A DNA stretch of 46,657 nucleotides from JBAZGG01 sp041653015 (lineage in GTDB: Bacteria > Bacillota_I > Bacilli_A > RFN20 > CAG-826). The notes under the pieces are model-generated. The model did no database searches, was not told where the DNA came from, and was given only the letters and a program-made list of their open reading frames with translations. The translations under genes and the position numbers were made by a program. Positions within the stretch are counted from its first letter, which is position 1. Every line of letters begins with the position of its first letter. The DNA is taken from contig JBAZGG010000009.1 in assembly GCA_041653015.1 (NCBI GenBank), forward strand, positions 1-46,657. The letters are read 5' to 3'. Shown in pieces: positions 41,279 through 46,657 of the stretch.

Positions 41279-41407
41279 AAAAATACCTTTTAATTATTAT
41301 AGCAAAGAGTGAGATAAATTTTCAAAAAATCTTATTTTATCTATTAGCCAATCTAATTGACTAATAAAAGTATTGGCGAGTATAATCAAGTGAAGTTGGA
41401 GGCGTCT

Positions 41408-42391
41408 ATGAAACGAATTTTAAGCGGTATTAAACCCACTGGACAATTAACACTAGGAAATTACATCGGCGCATTAAAAAATTTTAAGTCGTATCAAGAG
41501 AATGGCGAAATGTTCGTTTTTATCGCTGATTTGCACGCCTTAACTCTTCCGATTGAACCAGATATTTTGCGAGATAATTCGCGCGATATCGCCGCTTTTT
41601 ATTTAGCCTCTGGATTAGACACTAATAAATGCAGTATATTTTTGCAGAGCGATGTCCCAGCGCATGCTGAATTAGCCATCATTCTTCAAAATTATCTATA
41701 TATGGGTGAACTATCGAGAATGACACAATTTAAAGATATCTCATCAAAAATGCAAAAAAAGGCGATAGGATTAGGAATTTTTGCATATCCTGTTTTGATG
41801 GCAGCGGATATTCTTCTATATGATGCTAACGAGGTACCAGTCGGAGAAGATCAGGTTCAACATGTTGAAATAACAAGGGATTTGGTAACGAGATTCAACA
41901 ATCATTATGGCAATATATTGGTCATGCCCGAAGCGAGAGTAACAAAGGTCGGAGCGAGGATTATGTCGCTTTCTGATCCGAGTAAAAAAATGTCAAAATC
42001 CGATCCAAAAGGCGATATTTTTCTCAAGGATAATTTAGAGACGATTAGAAAAAAAATCATGTCGGCAAAAACCGATTCAGGAAGTGAGATTAAATATGAC
42101 CTTAAAGAGAAAGCGGGAATCGCTAATCTACTGACGATATACGCTTCGTTAAAGAATATGAGCATAACTGAAAGTGAAAAACATTTCGCTGGCTATCGAT
42201 ATGGCGATTTTAAAAGAGAGGTCGCTGATGCGGTGTGCGATGAACTCAAACCATTTAAAGAGCGATATGAGCATGCGTTATCATCCGGTGAAGTTGAAAG
42301 AGCGCTTGAATTAGGCAAACAAAAAGCGATTAAAGCTTCTAGTGCGACGCTCAGTCGGGTAAAAAGGGCAATAGGATTGCTCCATGAATAA
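41408..42391 (+). CDS. trpS: Tryptophanyl-tRNA synthetase
   Basis: The 327-residue class I synthetase charges tRNA-Trp. It has K-P-T-G-Q-L-T-L-G-N-Y-I-G (HIGH-type motif) near the start and K-M-S-K-S-D (KMSKS) near residue 196. G-E-D-Q-V-Q-H-V-E-I-T-R-D is present. Start ATG 41408 follows GGAGG; a longer in-frame start 17 codons upstream is rejected. A TATAAT-containing -10 sits about 25 bases upstream. The stop overlaps the next gene's start by eight bases. Confidence 0.96.
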   Translation: MKRILSGIKPTGQLTLGNYIGALKNFKSYQENGEMFVFIADLHALTLPIEPDILRDNSRDIAAFYLASGLDTNKCSIFLQSDVPAHAELAIILQNYLYMGELSRMTQFKDISSKMQKKAIGLGIFAYPVLMAADILLYDANEVPVGEDQVQHVEITRDLVTRFNNHYGNILVMPEARVTKVGARIMSLSDPSKKMSKSDPKGDIFLKDNLETIRKKIMSAKTDSGSEIKYDLKEKAGIANLLTIYASLKNMSITESEKHFAGYRYGDFKREVADAVCDELKPFKERYEHALSSGEVERALELGKQKAIKASSATLSRVKRAIGLLHE

Positions 42392-43208
42392 ATTATTGAT
42401 CGCCCTCGATATGGACGGCACGCTTTTAACGAGTAAGAAAACGATATCGAGAAAAACAAAAAGACTTTTACAAGGGCTCCAGAAGAAAGGGCATCTCATC
42501 ATCCTGGCCAGTGGGCGTCCTTCGCGCGCTCTTCTGCCTTATTACAATGAATTAGGGCTCACTTCTCCGATCATATGTTACAATGGCGCATATGTCTATA
42601 ATCCTCATGACTCCACTTTTAAAGTGGAGGAATTTGAATTTCCAAAAGAGATAATCAAGGAGATATATAAGGATTTAGATGGCAAATTTATTAAAAATGT
42701 CATGTGCGAAAATGACACCGATATCTGGCTGGACAAAAAAGATATCTATCTCGCAAAATTTTTCTGGTATGAAGGCATGAAGATGCATTATGGTGACATC
42801 GATAAAATCTTGAATTCCAATCCGATGACGATGATCATGCAGTCAGCGACGATTCCCGTCAACCAATCAGAAATTGAAAAAGCGGTTTTAAGGCACGAAG
42901 GAATCAATGTGAGATTTTGGGGCGGTTCTCCATATTGCGAGATATATTTTGAACAGACTTCAAAAGGAGCTTCGGTCAGCTACATCGCGGAACAATTCGG
43001 CATTAAAAAGAGCGACATTATCGCTTTTGGTGATGCCGATAACGATATTGAACTCTTGAGGAGTGCAGGAATAAGCGTGTCGATGTCAAACGGCATCGGT
43101 CACATTAAAGAAAACGCCAAGATGATATCGATCAAAGATAACGACCATGACGGCATTTATTACACGTTGAAGAAAATTATCAGAGACAAGAAAAAATCAA
43201 AGTCCTAA
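42384..43208 (+). CDS. Cof-type HAD-IIB phosphatase
   Basis: The 274-residue protein has D-M-D-G-T-L-L (motif I), L-A-S-G-R-P (motif II), a Lys in the C2 cap-to-core boundary (T-S-K-G-A-S), and G-D-A-D-N-D (motif IV). This is the Cof-like HAD-IIB group, which dephosphorylates sugar phosphates, pyridoxal phosphate or flavin nucleotides. It overlaps trpS by eight bases and is probably translated by coupling. Its end overlaps the convergent phosphoglucomutase gene by 12 bases. The substrate is not readable from sequence. Confidence 0.9.
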   Translation: MNKLLIALDMDGTLLTSKKTISRKTKRLLQGLQKKGHLIILASGRPSRALLPYYNELGLTSPIICYNGAYVYNPHDSTFKVEEFEFPKEIIKEIYKDLDGKFIKNVMCENDTDIWLDKKDIYLAKFFWYEGMKMHYGDIDKILNSNPMTMIMQSATIPVNQSEIEKAVLRHEGINVRFWGGSPYCEIYFEQTSKGASVSYIAEQFGIKKSDIIAFGDADNDIELLRSAGISVSMSNGIGHIKENAKMISIKDNDHDGIYYTLKKIIRDKKKSKS

Positions 43209-44897
43209 TTCCTTTTTGAACGCTTCATATAACTGCAAAGGTTTGCTTTCAACATCATGTGAATTTTTTCCCATTGCTCCCATATAGAATTTGCATTTTG
43301 GTTCAGTCCCACTAGGGCGAACGGCGATGGTCGAGCCATCTTCTAATTGAAGGATGACCACATCACTTTTTGGAAGGAGAATCGGACGAGTTTGACCAGT
43401 TACACTGGAGATCGTCTGTTTTTCATAGTCGCGAACTTCCACCACTTTATCGCCGCCGACAAAAGATGGAGGATTGGTGTGCAGCTTTTTCATAATTGCC
43501 TTCATTTCACTAAGCCCTTCAGAGCCTTTGAAAACAATGGAATAGCATATGTCGTTATGATATCCATATTTTTTTTGCAGATTATCATAGGCGATATCGA
43601 GGTATTCTCCATTTAAAAAATGAAATAGCGCCATTTCAGAATACATTAGAATCGCCTGAATGCCATCTTTGTCTCTAGCAAACGGAGCGATTAAACAACC
43701 GTAACTCTCCTCATAGCCAAATTCAAATTTGGGTCCGTTGTGATGCTCGTAATAATCTATTTGACTACCGATGAATTTAAAACCGGTTAAAAATGACTCG
43801 CATTTTATTCCATAACTCTTAGCGATATCTCGCGCCAAAGAAGAAGAGACGATCGTGTCATACATCACGGCATTGCTCGAAAGGATCTTCTGCTCTTTTC
43901 TTTGCGATAAAAGATAATCGACGAGAAGCGCAGCAGATTGGTTCCCAGTAAATGTCTCATATGTCCCTTTACTGGAGAGATAACCAACACCGACTCTATC
44001 GCCATCTGGATCTGTCATGAGAATAAGATTTGCTCCAATTCTCTTCGCGAGTTTAATCGGTTCGATATAAGCCTTTGGTTCTTCTGGATTAGGCGAGAGC
44101 GTAGCGCTGAAATCAGGATCGGGAATGCATTGAGCTTTGACTGTTGTCACTCTATAACCGCAATCAGAAAAAACCCTCATCGCGTTGATATAACTCGTGC
44201 CGTGCTGTGGAGTAAAAACAATTTTAAAATTGCTCTTATCTAACTGGCTATTCAATTGAATGCTTTCAACTTCTTTTACATAAGCATCGTCGATAGCATT
44301 GTCTAGCACTATGGTCTTCCCTTGTTTTTTATTCGCTGGTATTTTCGCATCTAATTCATTTGGAAGTGAAACGATGATATCGACAAGGCGCGATATTTTT
44401 TCAGGAATCAGCTGGCAGCCTGTCTCATCATATACTTTGTATCCATTATATTCTTTAGGGTTATGAGAAGCGGTGATCATAATTCCACCACAAGCTTTTA
44501 AATAGCGAACGGCATATGATAATTCGGGCGTCGGCCTTAAAGCATCAAAAATATATACGTTTATGCCCATTTGATTCATTATTTTGGCACTCAATAGAGT
44601 GAACTCGCGAGACATGTGGCGATTGTCGTGCGAGATGACGATGCCCATCTGTGGCGCACTCGGAAATTTCTCTAGGAGATATAGTCCAAAACCAATCGTC
44701 GATTTGCGCACAGTAAAATTGTTCATTCGATTTGTCCCAGGACCTAAAATTCCTCTCATTCCAGCGGTGCCGAATTCAATATCTTTGAAAAAAGATTCAT
44801 CGATTTCCTCTCTATCCATTTTTCGAAGAAGAATTTTGGTGTCGCTATCCACTTTTGGCGATTTTATCCATCGCTGATAATTCTCTTGTGCACTCAT
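43197..44897 (-). CDS. pgcA: Phosphoglucomutase/phosphomannomutase (PgcA type)
   Basis: The 566-residue phosphohexomutase has four domains: the phosphoserine loop T-A-S-H-N-P-K-E-Y-N-G-Y, the metal loop D-P-D-G-D-R-V-G, the sugar loop G-Y-E-E-S-Y-G, and the phosphate loop R-P-S-G-T-E-P-K. It interconverts glucose 1- and 6-phosphate (or mannose phosphates) for glycan and glycolysis precursors. ATG 44897 is chosen because GGAGG lies eight bases before it; a start 15 bases earlier overlaps this ribosome site. It is downstream of, and 17 bases from, the pseudouridine synthase gene. Confidence 0.94.
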   Translation of the reverse strand: MSAQENYQRWIKSPKVDSDTKILLRKMDREEIDESFFKDIEFGTAGMRGILGPGTNRMNNFTVRKSTIGFGLYLLEKFPSAPQMGIVISHDNRHMSREFTLLSAKIMNQMGINVYIFDALRPTPELSYAVRYLKACGGIMITASHNPKEYNGYKVYDETGCQLIPEKISRLVDIIVSLPNELDAKIPANKKQGKTIVLDNAIDDAYVKEVESIQLNSQLDKSNFKIVFTPQHGTSYINAMRVFSDCGYRVTTVKAQCIPDPDFSATLSPNPEEPKAYIEPIKLAKRIGANLILMTDPDGDRVGVGYLSSKGTYETFTGNQSAALLVDYLLSQRKEQKILSSNAVMYDTIVSSSLARDIAKSYGIKCESFLTGFKFIGSQIDYYEHHNGPKFEFGYEESYGCLIAPFARDKDGIQAILMYSEMALFHFLNGEYLDIAYDNLQKKYGYHNDICYSIVFKGSEGLSEMKAIMKKLHTNPPSFVGGDKVVEVRDYEKQTISSVTGQTRPILLPKSDVVILQLEDGSTIAVRPSGTEPKCKFYMGAMGKNSHDVESKPLQLYEAFKKELGL

Positions 44898-44914
44898 AGA
44901 TATGACCTCCATTA

Positions 44915-45880
44915 TTATGACTTCAAATCTTTGATGATCTCATCAAGATCTTTTGGCAGTTCTGCTTTAAACGATTTGCCATCTAAATAGTCTAGCGGAA
45001 TCGGTATATTTTTAAAAGTGACTTCGCTAGCATGTAAAAACTGCGAATCGAGCTTATATTTCTCTTTAAAGAGACGATTCACTTTGAAATCGCCATATTT
45101 GCCATCGCCAACAACCGGATGATGAACAGAGGCCATGTGAACGCGAATCTGATGCGTCCGACCGGTGAAGATCTGGATATCGAGCAAAGAGTAGTCTTTT
45201 ATTGTTTCAATGACGGAATAACGCGTTAGAGCGTCTTTTGCCCCACTTCTCGATGAAGACACTTTAACGAGACCGCTATTTGGATCTTTTAATAAAGGAG
45301 AGCTTATCTCTCCATCATTTTCAACTATTCCGCTAACCAGTCCCAAATAATGCTTGGCGATTCCAGATTTTTCTTTGAAAAGCTTCTCAAGAACTTGAAG
45401 AGCGGGGAGATTCTTCCCAAAGATAACTACTCCAGACGTATTTCTATCTAAGCGATGGGCAGGTGAAGGAATAAAGCCTTTACAGGCGGGGTCATATTCG
45501 CCTTTTTGATAGAGATAGTTGAGCACCTGATTTGCCAACGTCACTCTTTTTTCGGTTTCGTCACCGTGAACGAGTATACCTTTCGGCTTATTAAGAACGA
45601 GAATATTGTCATCTTCAAAGATAATTTTCGCTAAAAGCTTTGAGTTAACCAAGATTTTTGGTTTAGAGAACTCACTTAATTGCGCATCCGTGATATATAT
45701 TCGAATCGAATCATTCTCTTTTAAAATATACGATATATTCACCCAATGCCCATTGGCTTTCACATCTTTTTTGCGAAATACTTTATAGATAAAGCTAAGC
45801 GGAGCGTCGTCAAGAACTTTTCTCACGTATTTATCTATGCGCTGATTTTCTTCTTTTTTGCTGATGAGAAATTCTTTCAT
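44915..45880 (-). CDS. RluA-family 23S rRNA pseudouridine synthase
   Basis: The 321-residue protein has an N-terminal S4 RNA-binding domain (about 12-75) and the RluA catalytic domain with H-R-L-D-R-N-T-S-G (catalytic Asp), followed by G-R-T-H-Q-I-R-V-H-M-A-S. It isomerises uridine in 23S rRNA; RluC versus RluD target cannot be told from the sequence. There is no Shine-Dalgarno sequence; CATAAT ends eight bases before ATG 45880. The 153-base upstream gap to 46034 is AT-rich and contains the tRNA-Ser(GGA) promoter. Confidence 0.92.
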   Translation of the reverse strand: MKEFLISKKEENQRIDKYVRKVLDDAPLSFIYKVFRKKDVKANGHWVNISYILKENDSIRIYITDAQLSEFSKPKILVNSKLLAKIIFEDDNILVLNKPKGILVHGDETEKRVTLANQVLNYLYQKGEYDPACKGFIPSPAHRLDRNTSGVVIFGKNLPALQVLEKLFKEKSGIAKHYLGLVSGIVENDGEISSPLLKDPNSGLVKVSSSRSGAKDALTRYSVIETIKDYSLLDIQIFTGRTHQIRVHMASVHHPVVGDGKYGDFKVNRLFKEKYKLDSQFLHASEVTFKNIPIPLDYLDGKSFKAELPKDLDEIIKDLKS

Positions 45881-46012
45881 ACTTAATCATTATGTAAGTT
45901 TCGTACTTATTTGTAAAATAAAAGAAATAATACCGGCATCACTTTTGAAGAAAAACACCGATGCAAATTACTCTTTTGCGAGTGGGTAAGAAAAAAGGAA
46001 AAAGATTAAATA

Positions 46013-46040
46013 TTGTCTTTGCCCCAATACTTGCTATAAT
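46013..46040 (+). promoter_or_regulatory. Promoter of tRNA-Ser(GGA)
   Basis: TTGTCT (46013-46018), a 16-base spacer, and TATAAT (46035-46040) preceded by TGC as an extended -10. The tRNA begins 14 bases later. Confidence 0.8.
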
Positions 46041-46053
46041 TTTGAGTGGCTTT

Positions 46054-46144
46054 GGAGAATTACCCAAGTGGCTGAAGGGGCGGGCTTGGAAAGCTCGTAG
46101 GTCCGTAACAGGGCGCTAGGGTTCAAATCCCTAATTCTCCGCCA
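46054..46144 (+). tRNA. tRNA-Ser (anticodon GGA)
   Basis: The 91-base tRNA has acceptor stem GGAGAAT/ATTCTCC, anticodon loop TTGGAAA, long variable arm, T-loop GGTTCAAATCC, and encoded CCA. It is the third tRNA-Ser in the window. Confidence 0.94.
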
Positions 46145-46151
46145 TGAAAAT

Positions 46152-46178
46152 AAAGCCCTCATCATTGAGGGCTTTTTA
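46152..46178 (+). terminator. Terminator after tRNA-Ser(GGA)
   Basis: AAAGCCCTC (46152-46160) and GAGGGCTTT (46167-46175) form a perfect nine-pair stem with loop ATCATT and a T-rich tail. Confidence 0.92.
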
Positions 46179-46186
46179 TATAAATA

Positions 46187-46233
46187 ATTGAGTTTGATAC
46201 AGATTTGATACAACTCAATCAATAATTGATACA
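46187..46233 (+). repeat. TTGATACA triple repeat with ATTGAGTT/AACTCAAT inverted arms, 3' of tRNA-Ser
   Basis: TTGATACA occurs at 46194, 46205 and 46226, starts 11 and 21 bases apart, i.e. about one and two helical turns. Two of them lie between inverted arms ATTGAGTT (46187-46194) and AACTCAAT (46212-46219). Placement just after a tRNA resembles arm sites of tyrosine integrases. No integrase gene is present. The rest of the 286-base gap to 46430 holds nothing else that I can name except the terminators at its ends. Confidence 0.6.
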
Positions 46234-46415
46234 ACTTTTTAGAGAAGACAAATGGAACCCATTCGACCTCGGAATGCCCAGTTCCTTCTTTTGTAAAACA
46301 ATATTGATCGAGCGAAACTATGACCAATTCATCATTATGTGTTTCAAAGATTGGCAAAAAAGTTTGTCCTGCTCCTGAACCAACGCATTTTCCAATGATG
46401 ATAATAATGTTAAAT

Positions 46416-46443
46416 TATAAAAAACACTACTTATTTGGTAGTG
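46416..46443 (-). terminator. Terminator overlapping the stop of the small membrane protein gene
   Basis: On the minus strand CACTAC (46443-46438) pairs with GTAGTG (46430-46425), followed by a T-run. The gene's TAA stop lies in the loop. Confidence 0.75.
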
Positions 46444-46640
46444 CCTTCATTGCTTTCAATAATTTCGACGCTAGGTTTTTCTTCGACCTTATCCATCTCT
46501 TCAAGAGAGGCTAATCGCTGTTTTCTCCTATTGGCTTTATCAACTTCTTTATCTGTTTTCTTGGCGTTGTATGCGAGAGTGGCAATAAGGATGATCATTC
46601 CGAATCCGAATAGGATTAGACCCCATTCCATCCACCCCAT
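46431..46640 (-). CDS. Small single-pass membrane protein, unknown, possibly incomplete at its 5' end
   Basis: This 69-residue protein begins M-G-W-M-E-W-G, has a membrane helix at about 6-24, a basic stretch (K-K-T-D-K-E-V-D-K-A-N-R-R-K-Q-R) and an acidic C-terminal tail. I do not recognise it. Its reading frame is still open at the window edge, so the true start may lie beyond 46657; only weak ribosome-binding sequence (GGTC) is seen before ATG 46640. The stop codon falls inside the hairpin of its terminator. Confidence 0.6.
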   Translation of the reverse strand: MGWMEWGLILFGFGMIILIATLAYNAKKTDKEVDKANRRKQRLASLEEMDKVEEKPSVEIIESNEGTTK

Positions 46641-46657
46641 ATTTGACCAGCAGATCG

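Noticed and set aside
46034..46357. Minus-strand open frame over tRNA-Ser(GGA), about 107 codons
   Set aside because: Its C-terminal half is simply the complement of the tRNA and its terminator, a well-known kind of false gene.
1..46657. CRISPR array, insertion sequence or prophage region
   Set aside because: No regularly spaced repeat arrays, transposase motifs, integrase genes or phage genes were seen.

Overview
The window looks like a chromosomal segment of an AT-rich, anaerobic, fermentative low-GC Gram-positive bacterium. It probably belongs to a host-associated Bacilli lineage near Erysipelotrichales or the RF39/Acholeplasma-like groups; this placement is inference from gene content (Spx, Rex, YitT, YlbF-like protein, RNase J, L-lactate dehydrogenase, [FeFe] hydrogenases), not phylogeny. 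TGA is used as a stop, so the code is the standard bacterial one. Genes are dense, sit on both strands in short operons, and many neighbours overlap by a few bases. I see no insertion sequence, prophage gene or CRISPR array.

Layout. 1-2.3 kb: the 3' end of one secreted nuclease gene, then an intact EndA/NucM-type nuclease gene with the same 3' end and terminator (tandem paralogues). 2.3-8.2 kb: M24 peptidase and YigZ, then CPBP protease, TraX-like protein, thioredoxin and tRNA-Asp/Gly, then a patatin and a zinc-ribbon membrane protein. 8.4-11.5 kb: an XRE regulator, lactate dehydrogenase, and a tryptophan synthase beta chain fused to an N-terminal DNA-binding domain. 11.4-15.2 kb: a four-gene glycopolymer operon (GT4 glycosyltransferase, HisC-like aminotransferase, HAD phosphatase, TupA-like ATP-grasp). 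15.3-21.9 kb: rdgB, several membrane proteins, a BaiN/HI0933-type flavoprotein and a lipoprotein. 22-27.2 kb: the redox/hydrogen operon rex, [2Fe-2S] protein, PAS-containing hydrogenase-like sensor, SpoIIE-type phosphatase, group B-like [FeFe] hydrogenase. 27.3-33 kb: pepT, an isolated thiS-thiF pair, tRNA-Ser(GCT), proS, and a degenerate GGDEF-EAL membrane protein. 33-46.6 kb: tRNA-Ser(CGA), YitT, a membrane-anchored thioredoxin-like protein, a PgeF-like pseudoenzyme, a YlbF-like protein with rsmD and coaD, def, RNase J with maf, spx with a cysteine-less EIIB-like membrane protein, trpS with a Cof phosphatase, an RluA-family pseudouridine synthase with phosphoglucomutase, tRNA-Ser(GGA), and a small membrane protein.

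How the parts fit. The energy theme is NADH and ferredoxin disposal. Lactate dehydrogenase makes lactate, while the Rex-led operon joins an NADH-sensing repressor to a catalytic-type hydrogenase, a sensor hydrogenase and a phosphatase. A palindrome resembling a Rex operator lies at the predicted transcription start of that operon. The strongest novelty candidate is the DNA-binding-domain/TrpB fusion at 9996-11408, with an inverted repeat just upstream that could be its own operator.

Two general themes recur. Several conserved folds have lost catalytic residues (GGDEF-EAL, PgeF, EIIB). Several genes also have a -10 element 6-8 bases before the start codon and no Shine-Dalgarno sequence, which suggests leaderless mRNAs. 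All calls were made by reading motifs; no database search was run.
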